Shown: one piece after another, positions 1 through 7,231 of the stretch | How the letters are laid out: each line of letters opens with the position of its first letter | Numbering within the stretch: position 1 is the stretch's first letter | Source: Moorena producens 3L | GTDB lineage: Bacteria > Cyanobacteriota > Cyanobacteriia > Cyanobacteriales > Coleofasciculaceae | Length of the DNA: 61,041 nucleotides | Direction of reading: 5' to 3' | NCBI RefSeq assembly: GCF_000211815.1 | Contig: NZ_GL890942.1 | Coordinates: 1 to 61,041, forward strand | Notes under the pieces: model-generated | Seen by the model: only the letters and a program-made list of their open reading frames with translations | Told to the model about the DNA's origin: nothing | The model's database searches: none | Program-made: the position numbers and the translations under genes

Positions 1-110
1 GCAGGGGACAGTAGACAAAAATTGAAGCTGGATCGCAAAAAAAAATTTTCTGATCTACTTGCAAATCCAGACTAGATTTGTTAGCCTTAATAAGGCGTCA
101 AAAAAAGCAA

Positions 111-183
111 GCCGGGATAGCTCAGCTGGTAGAGCAGAGGACTGAAAATCCTCGTGTCGGCGGTTCAAGTCCGCCTCCTGGCA
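111..183 (+). tRNA. tRNA-Phe (GAA)
   Basis: A full cloverleaf can be folded. The acceptor arms GCCGGGA and TCCTGGC pair with one G-T wobble. The D arm is CTCAGCTGGTAGAG. The anticodon stem is GAGGA/TCCTC around loop CTGAAAA, so the anticodon is GAA at 144-146. The T arm contains GGTTCAAGTCC. The final A of the 73 nt is the discriminator base; CCA is not encoded. No intron or variable-arm insertion is present. Confidence 0.97.
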
Positions 184-296
184 TACAATATGAAACCACT
201 TGGGAGCAAGCCTTTTATTGTTGATACATCAATTTAGTGTCTTGCTTTAGGCTGAAACAAACCAGATAATGCTAAAGATTTTTAGCAGAAATCACC

Positions 297-638
297 TCAT
301 TTAGCAGGACGTACCACACGAATTAGTTTGCCTTGTAAAGTTTCCTCTGCTTTTACAGCTTCATCTATCCGTTCTGCAAACTGTTCCCAATTACGATTAT
401 TGGTACAAACAACAATGCCGAAATGGTCAGAGTTTCGGCGATGCAAGCGGATAAAATCATCTCTGTTGATAGTCAAAACCGAGCGTTCTTGGCTAATGGC
501 AAATGCGAGTACTTCATTATCAGGTGTACCTCTATCTGCATTACCTGCTTCTTGGACAGTCAGAACATCATGCCCCAAAGTGCGTAATAATCCTACTACA
601 GGAAAAGGGAACTGCTCATCTGCGTAAAAACGTGCCAT
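297..638 (-). CDS. DUF5615 PIN-like toxin of a DUF433/DUF5615 pair
   Basis: 113 aa, the usual size of DUF5615 proteins. The N-terminus MARFYADEQFP and the central LRTLGHDVLTVQEAG and LTINRDDF stretches are typical of this Mut7-C/PIN-like family, with acidic residues (D7, E8, the DD of NRDDF) in the expected metal-binding places. Proteins of this family are regarded as the toxin half of two-gene modules and are presumed RNases; this copy is untested. It follows the DUF433 gene with a 3-bp gap in the same direction, so the two are surely co-transcribed. A short decayed copy of this gene's start lies 1 kb away (see 1630-1683). Confidence 0.85.
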   Translation of the reverse strand: MARFYADEQFPFPVVGLLRTLGHDVLTVQEAGNADRGTPDNEVLAFAISQERSVLTINRDDFIRLHRRNSDHFGIVVCTNNRNWEQFAERIDEAVKAEETLQGKLIRVVRPAK

Positions 639-641
639 CTA

Positions 642-968
642 CTAGGCTACCTCATTGCGCTCAATCGCTATTTCGATTTCATCGGGGTGAGCTTTTGCGT
701 ATACCCAAGCATTCGCTAAATCAGCAGCTGTAATTGTTGGATAACTTGTTAAAAGGTCACTATCACTGTATCCAAGACGACGAGCTTCTACAAGTAACCA
801 GACGGGAATACGAGTATTGGCAATGCAAGCTTCTCCCCCACAAACTCTAGGGTTTTTCTCAATTCCTTGCCAATTGCTTGTGAGACTTTGAGCGAGTAAC
901 TGAATAACCTGCACTTTTTCACTAGGGCTAAGGGCAAGAAGTTGTTGCTCTAAGTCTTTAAGTACCAC
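642..968 (-). CDS. DUF433 antitoxin-like protein
   Basis: The C-terminal half carries the DUF433 signature: NPRVCGGEACIANTRIPVW, then RRLGYSDSDLLTSYPTITAADLANAW. DUF433 proteins have a compact helical, probably DNA-binding domain and usually precede a DUF5615 gene, as here. The frame is open upstream to 1058, but that extension is only a GAATCGG tandem array, so I place the start at the GTG at 968. It has an AAAGGA ribosome site nine bases upstream. A TTG at 977 is the alternative. Role as antitoxin and autoregulator is inferred from the pairing. Confidence 0.8.
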   Translation of the reverse strand: MVLKDLEQQLLALSPSEKVQVIQLLAQSLTSNWQGIEKNPRVCGGEACIANTRIPVWLLVEARRLGYSDSDLLTSYPTITAADLANAWVYAKAHPDEIEIAIERNEVA

Positions 969-1096
969 GGATGTCAATCCTTTGATGCGCGGGAAAGCTA
1001 TATTTATAATTGTACCAGAAATCGGGAATCGGGAATCGGGAATCGGGAATCGAGGCAAAATCTTGTGTGGCTGATAGCTGAATGCTTAAATACAGT

Positions 1097-1609
1097 TCAA
1101 TCCCACCAATAGCAAACAACAACCGCATCCCGATCACGTTGAATATCGTCTCCCCATAATGCTCCTTCGTATCGATATCTCAATCGGCGTTTGAGTCGGT
1201 AACTGTACTCTTCATTGGTGCCATCAGTTACCTCTACCGAGTCAGCTCGCCATTTTTTACCCAAATCTATTAGTTGGGAAACTTTAGTATCTTGATTTTC
1301 TGCAAGTATGTATAAGGTATCTGCTGGATAGGCCACAAAATGAATAATGCTGCTATCTGGCATGGGACGATAGTTTGCCATTGCCAGCAGGGTATCTACC
1401 AGACCACCAAAACTTAAGCCATTTTCATCTGGTGCAAAGACTGGTTTGGTAAACAGAAAGCTTGCCCATAAATCTCTGTGCTTGGAAAGGTCAGTAATAA
1501 CTTCTGGGCCATCAAACTCATTGAATCGTCGCTGCAAAACCAAAGCAGCAAATAGTTCTTGGGGAGAATAGGATTCAGCAAGGGATTGGATTTTAGTTAA
1601 GTCAAGCAT
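1097..1609 (-). CDS. Conserved hypothetical protein
   Basis: 170 aa from the ATG at 1609 (MLDLTKIQSLAESYSP). The frame is open to 1681, but the added part is the toxin remnant at 1630-1683, so the longer start is rejected. The protein looks soluble, with no signal peptide or membrane segment, a mixed alpha/beta composition and a C-terminus ending DRDAVVVCYWWD. I do not recognise a family. It lies downstream of the broken toxin-antitoxin junction, so it may have been an accessory gene of that module. Coding is supported by a 513-base open frame and ordinary amino-acid composition. Confidence 0.6.
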   Translation of the reverse strand: MLDLTKIQSLAESYSPQELFAALVLQRRFNEFDGPEVITDLSKHRDLWASFLFTKPVFAPDENGLSFGGLVDTLLAMANYRPMPDSSIIHFVAYPADTLYILAENQDTKVSQLIDLGKKWRADSVEVTDGTNEEYSYRLKRRLRYRYEGALWGDDIQRDRDAVVVCYWWD

Positions 1610-1629
1610 TGTTGTTATCAGGATTTTTA

Positions 1630-1683
1630 CCTCGCCTAACTTCTTCTGTGTAAAAACGTGCCATCTACTAGGCGCGCTCAATG
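1630..1683 (-). pseudogene. Remnant of a second DUF433-DUF5615 junction
   Basis: Read on the minus strand this gives an ER-A-stop end like the ERNEVA-stop end of the DUF433 gene (nine bases shorter), then the same TAGTAG spacer, then ATG with MARFYTEEVRR, closely matching MARFYADEQFP of the intact toxin at 297-638. After about 11 codons it breaks off into unrelated sequence before the gene at 1097. It is the scar of a second copy of the toxin-antitoxin pair. Confidence 0.65.
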
Positions 1684-1717
1684 TCAGCAGTCAGCCGTCA
1701 GCGGTCAGCAGTCAGCT
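1683..1717. repeat. 7-bp tandem array GTCAGCN x5
   Basis: Five GTCAGC heptamers whose last base changes (A, C, G, A, T). They lie directly against the toxin-antitoxin remnant. Confidence 0.85.
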
Positions 1718-1757
1718 GAAAATAAACCTCATTCGCCTAAGGTAGGGCGTTCCCTTA

Positions 1758-1906
1758 GAGGATATCTGAAAAGTTTTTTGATACTGAATTTTGCCCCCCT
1801 GACCCCCCAACTTTGGGGGAAGAGTCAATTTGCTTCTAAAAGTCCCCCAGAATTGGGGGACCAACGGGGGCTTGGATGTAGCAAATGAGACTTCTCAGAC
1901 AACCTC
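1758..1906. mobile_element. MITE family A, copy 1 (149 bp)
   Basis: The ends GAGGATATCTGAAAAGT and, reversed, GAGGTTGTCTGAGAAGT form imperfect terminal inverted repeats. The core is GC-rich and palindromic (CCCCCAACTTTGGGGG and CCCCCAGAATTGGGGG). TTA flanks both sides (1755-1757 and 1907-1909), read as a target duplication. It matches the element at 23546-23697. There is no transposase inside, so it must be moved in trans. Confidence 0.85.
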
Positions 1907-1997
1907 TTAGCGTGGGCAATGCGCAATGCGCAAACGGTCGAATTTAATAGTTCGAGATTAATGAAAATTGAAAGTATGGAGAAAAGCCCATCTAAGC

Positions 1998-2050
1998 ATA
2001 TGCTGAATGCTGAATGCTAAATGCTGAATGCTGAATGCTGAATGCTGAAT
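1998..2050. repeat. 7-bp tandem array AATGCTG
   Basis: About seven copies of AATGCTG, one with G to A, just downstream of acnB. Confidence 0.85.
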
Positions 2051-2077
2051 GTTGATAGCTTAAGTAATAGAAATAAT

Positions 2078-2101
2078 CGGGTGAACCTAACAGCTCACCC
2101 G
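2078..2101 (-). terminator. Hairpin downstream of acnB
   Basis: CGGGTGA and TCACCCG form a perfect 7-bp stem with a 10-base loop, about 30 bases after the acnB stop. On the acnB strand the stem is followed by ATTATTTCTATT, a weak T-rich tract, so it is a possible terminator. Confidence 0.5.
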
Positions 2102-2131
2102 AAAACTCAGCTAAGCTAAACTAAAACTAAT

Positions 2132-4741
2132 CTACTTGAGCGTTCCCGCTGGGATGCCCAAAATATCTTCAATCTTGGGCATTTCTTCGATAGGAATCAC
2201 CCGTCCTTCATCTTCAAATCCAGCGATTTTATCAAAGTTCAAATACTTATACAAATCACTAGCAAAGGGATTAATTTTCTCGGCTACAATTGACTGATAC
2301 TCTTCAGCACTGGGAATCCGACCTAATAAGGCACAAGCTGCTGCTAATTCAGCAGAACCCAAGTAGACTTGGGCACCTTTACCCATACGATTATTAAAAT
2401 TACGAGTAGAGGTGGAGAATACTGTGGCTTTATCAGCAACCCGAGCTTGATTTCCCATGCACAGGGAACATCCAGGCATTTCAGTCCGGGCACCAGCTAT
2501 GCCAAAGATACCGTAAACCCCTTCTTCTTTGAGTTGTTTCTCATCCATCCGGGTAGGGGGACAAATCCACAACCGAGTGCTAACAGGGGGTTCCCCTTCT
2601 AGGACTTTGGCTGCAGCACGGTAATGTCCAATATTGGTCATGCAAGACCCAATGAATACTTCATCGATGCGATCGCTTGCGACTTCAGACAACAATTTTA
2701 CATTATCTGGGTCATTGGGAGCAGCTACAATTGGCTCAGTGATTTCATTCAAGTCAATCTCGATAATTTCAGCATATTCTGCATCCTTGTCCGCTGCCAT
2801 CAGTACGGGATTTGCCAACCATTCTTCCATCTTGGCCACTCGACGCATGATCGTACGGGCATCTTGATAGCCTCGCCCTACCATATTTTTCAGTAGGGCG
2901 ATATTGGAACGCAAATACTCAGATACTGTTTCTACTCCGAGCTTAATGGTACAGCCAGAACAAGACCGTTCTGCACTAGCGTCAGTAAGTTCAAAGGCTT
3001 GCTCAACTTTCAAATCGGGCAATCCTTCTATTTCCATAATCCGTCCCGAGAAGACATTTTTCTTATTGGTCTTCTCTACTGTCAGCAATCCTTTTTGAAT
3101 AGCTACATAGGGAATAGCATTGACAATATCCCGCAAGGTTACCCCTGGCTGCAATTCACCTTTGAACCGCACTAACACAGATTCGGGCATATCTAAGGGC
3201 ATGACTCCCAAAGCAGCACCAAAGGCCACTAATCCGGAACCGGCGGGGAAGGAAATGCCTAGGGGGAAACGGGTGTGAGAGTCTCCACCAGTGCCTACGG
3301 TATCAGGTAATAACATCCGGTTCAACCAAGAGTGGATAATGCCATCCCCAGGACGCAAGGCTACACCAGCACGAGAGGCAAAGAAGTCGGGCAATTTTTT
3401 ATGGACTTTGACATCAACGGGCTTGGGATAAGCAGCAGTATGGCAGAAGCTTTGCATGACTAAGTCCGCACTGAAACCAAGACAAGCCAGTTCTTTCAAT
3501 TCATCCCTAGTCATGGGTCCTGTGGTATCTTGGGAACCAACTGTAGTCATGATCGGTTCGCAAGAGCTACCTGGACGAACACCGGGTAAGCCACAGGCTT
3601 TACCGACCATTTTCTGGGCTAAGGTGAAGCCTTTGCCTGTATCTTCTGGCATGGTTGGACGGGCAAACAGGGGACTCGGTTCTAATCCCAAGGCTTCCCG
3701 GGTTTTATCCGTAAGCGATCGCCCAATCAGTAACGGAATCCGTCCACCAGCACGGACTTCATCGAGGATGGTATCGGGTTTGAGGGTAAAGGTGGAAATA
3801 ACTTCCCCAGCTTGGTTAGTGATTTCACCCTTGTAGGGATGGATGGTAATCACATCCCCAGTTTCCATTGTTGAAACATCGCACTCAATGGGCAATGCAC
3901 CAGAATCTTCAGCCGTGTTGAAGAAGATCGGGGCAATTTTGCCACCTAAGATATATCCCCCAGCCCGTTTATTAGGAACATAGGGGATATCTTCACCAAT
4001 ATGCCAAAGTAAGGAATTAATTGCCGATTTCCGGGATGAACCAGTACCAACAACATCCCCAACATAAGCCACAGGGTACCCATTTTCTTTTAATTTAGCA
4101 ATAGTTTCTAAACCCGACTCTATCCGAGATTCCAACATGGCCAAGGCGTGTAACGGAATATCTGGGCGAGTGGTGGCGTGAGTGGCGGGGGATAAGTCAT
4201 CGGTATTGGTTTCTCCAGGTACCTTAAATACAGTTACAGTAACTGCTTCGGGGAGTTTGGGACGCTGGATGAACCACGCAGCATTGGCCCAAGCATCGAT
4301 GACTTGCTTGGCGTAAGGATTGACATCGGAAATTTCTAGAACATCATTGAACGCATCAAAGACAAGTAATGTCTTACTTAGGGCAGTAGCGGCTTCGGCT
4401 GCTAAGGTGGTTTGATCAGACTGGAGTAACTCAACCAAGGATTGGACATTGTAGCCTCCGACCATAGTACCCAAGAGGTCTACAGCACCCTGGGGGTAAA
4501 TCAGAGGACTAGTGAGTTCTGCTTTTGCGATCGCAGTTAAAAACCCGGCTTTGACATAAGCTGCTTCATCAACTCCAGGGGGAATGCGATCGCGTAACAT
4601 AGCCATTAATGCTTCTTCTTCCCCAGCTGGTGGATTTTGCAGCAGTTCACAAAGTTGGGATGTTTGCTCAGCACTTAGGGGTAGGGGAGGAATTCCTTGA
4701 GCTCCCCGTTCAGCTAGGTGTTCACGATAAGATTTCAGCAT
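2132..4741 (-). CDS. acnB: Aconitate hydratase B
   Basis: 869 aa, the normal length of AcnB. It isomerises citrate and isocitrate in the cytoplasmic TCA cycle; AcnB enzymes also often hydrate 2-methyl-cis-aconitate. The order is that of AcnB: N-terminal HEAT-like domain, then the swivel domain (VAYVGDVVGTGSSRKSAINS, about residues 225-245), then the catalytic domains. The 4Fe-4S ligands are visible as C700 (IGSCMTNIGH) and C758/C761 (PGCSLCMGNQ), with the spacing of the E. coli enzyme. It is monocistronic, with no close neighbour on its strand. A hairpin follows at 2078-2101. The ATG at 4741 gives the standard N-terminus MLKSYREHLAER. Confidence 0.97.
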   Translation of the reverse strand: MLKSYREHLAERGAQGIPPLPLSAEQTSQLCELLQNPPAGEEEALMAMLRDRIPPGVDEAAYVKAGFLTAIAKAELTSPLIYPQGAVDLLGTMVGGYNVQSLVELLQSDQTTLAAEAATALSKTLLVFDAFNDVLEISDVNPYAKQVIDAWANAAWFIQRPKLPEAVTVTVFKVPGETNTDDLSPATHATTRPDIPLHALAMLESRIESGLETIAKLKENGYPVAYVGDVVGTGSSRKSAINSLLWHIGEDIPYVPNKRAGGYILGGKIAPIFFNTAEDSGALPIECDVSTMETGDVITIHPYKGEITNQAGEVISTFTLKPDTILDEVRAGGRIPLLIGRSLTDKTREALGLEPSPLFARPTMPEDTGKGFTLAQKMVGKACGLPGVRPGSSCEPIMTTVGSQDTTGPMTRDELKELACLGFSADLVMQSFCHTAAYPKPVDVKVHKKLPDFFASRAGVALRPGDGIIHSWLNRMLLPDTVGTGGDSHTRFPLGISFPAGSGLVAFGAALGVMPLDMPESVLVRFKGELQPGVTLRDIVNAIPYVAIQKGLLTVEKTNKKNVFSGRIMEIEGLPDLKVEQAFELTDASAERSCSGCTIKLGVETVSEYLRSNIALLKNMVGRGYQDARTIMRRVAKMEEWLANPVLMAADKDAEYAEIIEIDLNEITEPIVAAPNDPDNVKLLSEVASDRIDEVFIGSCMTNIGHYRAAAKVLEGEPPVSTRLWICPPTRMDEKQLKEEGVYGIFGIAGARTEMPGCSLCMGNQARVADKATVFSTSTRNFNNRMGKGAQVYLGSAELAAACALLGRIPSAEEYQSIVAEKINPFASDLYKYLNFDKIAGFEDEGRVIPIEEMPKIEDILGIPAGTLK

Positions 4742-5055
4742 GATAGATTTACCTGTGCGCGGGCTTCATGTATGACCAATAATAATAGGTTTCAAGAATC
4801 CCCGCGTCTAATGACCGGGGAGTGTCAAATTTGTTACAAATATTGCCCTACCAGAGTGTCGCAAGTCATCAAAGCATGAAAAATCAAAGCATCAAAAAAG
4901 CGATCGCTGTGGATCGCTCTGTCTTGTGTTAGAGAGTTGTGGATACGTGAAAAAGTTTGAATAAGGTTTGGTCAATCTATATCGCAATGGCTGGGGTTGG
5001 CGATAATCCCAAACTGACTCGTCACCAGACTTGTGAGAGTATCTGTGTTAACTCA
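4742..5055. other. Intergenic region upstream of acnB
   Basis: 314 bp containing the acnB promoter region and one HIP1 octamer near 4900. I see no ORF, clear hairpin or tandem array. Confidence 0.6.
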
Positions 5056-5481
5056 CTAGATAGGTTGCATCTGCTTTGACTCCTCTTCTAGAAGCCTGAC
5101 CAGATTCTGATCACCGTTAGCTTTAGCTACCTCTAGACGATGTTCCAAAGTTTGGCGCATAGTAGCCAGATGCGCTTTTCTGCTCTCATTCAAGACTTTT
5201 TGCAGCCGGTGGCGAGCAATCGATGTCTTTGCAGCCACAGTAGAAATCGATTTAGCCACTGGTTGAGAATTAGTTACATCAGAATTAGTTACAGTTGGAT
5301 TACCAGTGCAGTAAGAAACACCACGCCATTTCAGATGATTTACTGGTGGGGGTTCAGGCATGTGTCTGGGATAGTGAACTCTCCAATTCTGAGCCCGATA
5401 AGTGCCACCAATTTCACCCTCTCTCACTTCTAGTAAAGAGGGTTCAGCGTCGTAACTTACACCACGATACCTAAGTTTCAT
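5056..5481 (-). CDS. DUF4278 protein (long form)
   Basis: 141 aa. DUF4278 is a short beta-rich domain found almost only in cyanobacteria. The N-terminus MKLRYRGVSYDAEPS... followed by EGEIGGTYRAQNWRVHYPRH is diagnostic, and a second half-motif LKWRGVSYCTG follows near residue 50. The last 60 residues form a charged helix (ARHRLQKVLNESRKAHL...), possibly a coiled coil, absent from the short paralogue at 5807. A GGAGG site sits 11 bases before the ATG. Function is unknown. Confidence 0.85.
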   Translation of the reverse strand: MKLRYRGVSYDAEPSLLEVREGEIGGTYRAQNWRVHYPRHMPEPPPVNHLKWRGVSYCTGNPTVTNSDVTNSQPVAKSISTVAAKTSIARHRLQKVLNESRKAHLATMRQTLEHRLEVAKANGDQNLVRLLEEESKQMQPI

Positions 5482-5806
5482 ATCTATTACCCCTCCGATT
5501 GACTAATAATAATATCAGACCACTTTTTTCAATAGTCTTGAGTGCTTTTAATGTAAGCTAACAGCTGACAGCTGAAGGCTGTTAGCTTAAAATCCGATGT
5601 TGCTTAATAATGGAATGGTTTGAAGAGTTTTGTGGAATAAGCATCTTGCCCCTTCCACCAAGATGGCCATTCCACCCACCAGGTCAAACAGCTTTAGTGA
5701 AAAATTTAAAATTGAAAGTCTGGGGAAAAGCCCATCAGCTGATAGCTGATAGCTCAATGCTTACCTCAGCACTTTTTGACTCAAACAAAACTAGTGATAC
5801 TAATAG
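5482..5806. other. Gap between the two DUF4278 genes
   Basis: 325 bp with short stretches of the AGCTGATAG/AGCTGACAG repeat family (near 5560 and 5735). No gene is supported: the plus-strand frame at 5610-5822 has no ribosome site and overlaps repeat sequence. Confidence 0.5.
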
Positions 5807-5989
5807 CTACCCTCTTTTATAGGTAACACCACGATAGGTCATGTTAGCGGGTGATTTACGCCAAGGATTATGCTTAATTCGGTGAACTTTCCAGCTATGA
5901 CCCCGGTAAGTGCCACCAATTTCACCTTCAGATACTTCTAGGGTAGATGGTTCACTTTGATAACTGACACCTCGGTAAGAAAGTTTCAT
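5807..5989 (-). CDS. DUF4278 protein (short form)
   Basis: 60 aa, consisting of the DUF4278 domain alone: MKLSYRGVSYQSEPS, EGEIGGTYRGHSWKVHR and a closing MTYRGVTYKRG. It is a tandem paralogue of the gene at 5056. Both genes share an almost identical leader with CAATCGGAGG before the ATG, so they probably arose by duplication with their ribosome site. It has no signal peptide. Function is unknown. Confidence 0.85.
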   Translation of the reverse strand: MKLSYRGVSYQSEPSTLEVSEGEIGGTYRGHSWKVHRIKHNPWRKSPANMTYRGVTYKRG

Positions 5990-6456
5990 TGCTCGAATAC
6001 CTCCGATTGGATTGCTTAATCGAATTACTTAATGGAATTGCTTAATAAGTTGCTTGGCCAGGAATTGTTTAATAAGTTGGTTGGCCAGGTGAGGAATTCT
6101 GTCTAAGGGTTAGGCAAGCTTGCCCTAGGTATCACTTTCTTGGGTTCTCTACGGCTTATCTACTTCAGGATATCTGAGTGGAGAGCCACTGATCCGACAG
6201 AGACCTCAATGCTTATTCAATTCCAATTTTTATTTCTGTATCTATTTTGACACTTTTTTCGACAAAAGTCAAATGTTAAGAAAAAAAAACAAATCAGATC
6301 CTTTCCGATGGTTAAGGTTATACACTCTAGGCTCTAGGCTCTAGATTTTAGGCATGAGGCTCTAAACATCTAGACTAAGGGGATTTTGACAAAGTTTGCT
6401 AAGTCTTCCGAAAGCAAAGAAGCCTTCAACTACGCCTCTTGTCCCTAATACTCAAG

Positions 6457-6497
6457 AATTAATACCTAAGAATTAATACCTAAGAATTAATACCTAA
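6457..6497. repeat. 14-bp tandem repeat x3
   Basis: Three copies of AAGAATTAATACCT, a period of exactly twice seven. AAAACTTAAT units follow. Confidence 0.75.
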
Positions 6498-6595
6498 AAC
6501 TTAATATTTCTAAAACTTAATCGTCCTAAAACTTAATATTTAAAACTGTAAACATATGCGCTACGGGCACGCTACGCGAACAGCAGTCAGCCTTT

Positions 6596-6662
6596 AGCTG
6601 ATAGCTGATAGCTGATAGCTGATAGCTGATAGCTGATAGCTGATGGCTGATAGCTGATAGCT
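6596..6662. repeat. 7-bp tandem array GATAGCT
   Basis: About nine copies of GATAGCT, one with T to G (GATGGCT). Confidence 0.9.
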
Positions 6663-6741
6663 TACCTAAAACTTAATACCTAAGACTTAATACCTAGGCG
6701 ACCGGACTGGATATAGCACTACGCGCTACTGTTAGGACATT

Positions 6742-6984
6742 GTCTTGATGCAGTCGCTCATGGGGGAAACCACGGCAGTCGCTCATGGGGGGAACCACGG
6801 CAGTCGCTCATGGTTTGAAGTTACCGTAAGACAGTTGAGCCTTAATCAATAAGTTTTAACCCTTTTTTGCATAACCTACCAACCATAAAGGCTCAACTGT
6901 CTAAGGTTTCGTCTCCGGGGGACCCCCAAGACCGCGCTGCCTCCCCAAGACCGCGCTGCCTCCCCAAGACCGCGCTGCATCGCT
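6742..6984. repeat. GTCTTGATGCAG...CTGCATCGCT module, expanded and interrupted
   Basis: The left part GTCTTGATGCAGTCGCTCATGG is repeated at 6742-6812. The right part, a 19-bp unit ending CAAGACCGCGCTGC, occurs three times at 6923-6984. Between them lies an inverted repeat with 15-bp perfect arms (AGACAGTTGAGCCTT at 6829-6843 and its complement at 6888-6902). A compact uninterrupted version is at 20486-20537. Confidence 0.7.
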
Positions 6985-7019
6985 CCTAAACTCCGAAACG
7001 TAAGTCATAGCTTACTTTT

Positions 7020-7065
7020 AGGTGCGACCCGTGGCGAATTTAATTCGCCTACGGAAAGCGCACCT
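7020..7065. repeat. Palindrome AGGTGCG...CGCACCT
   Basis: Outer arms AGGTGCG and CGCACCT enclose an inner GGCGAATT/AATTCGCC hairpin. A relative with the same outer arms is at 42333-42376. Confidence 0.65.
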
Positions 7066-7231
7066 TTGACTTCTGACTTCTAACTTCTGACGCTAAGCGT
7101 AGCGCTATATCAGGGAGTGGGGAATCCTCAAGAGTACCCCCAAGGGTACTTTTATAGCCCCTCAGAGAGATAAAACTGGATTTGTGAAGAGATTGCTTGT
7201 ATCTATACTCACGAAACCTTGGAGAACTTCT

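Larger units (their letters stand above)
5990..7231. other. Long repeat-filled intergenic region
   Basis: 1.24 kb without a supportable gene. Besides the repeats listed separately it holds two copies of a 27-bp unit (AATTGCTTAATAAGTTG with TTGGCCAGG) at about 6031 and 6063, and an ACTTCTG heptamer run at 7066-7092. The promoter of the HEAT-NTPase gene must lie in its last 150 bases. Confidence 0.6.

Noticed and set aside
1658..1888. 76-aa ORF with GYLKSFLILNFAPL
   Set aside because: The sequence is MITE A; the same peptide appears wherever the element is inserted.
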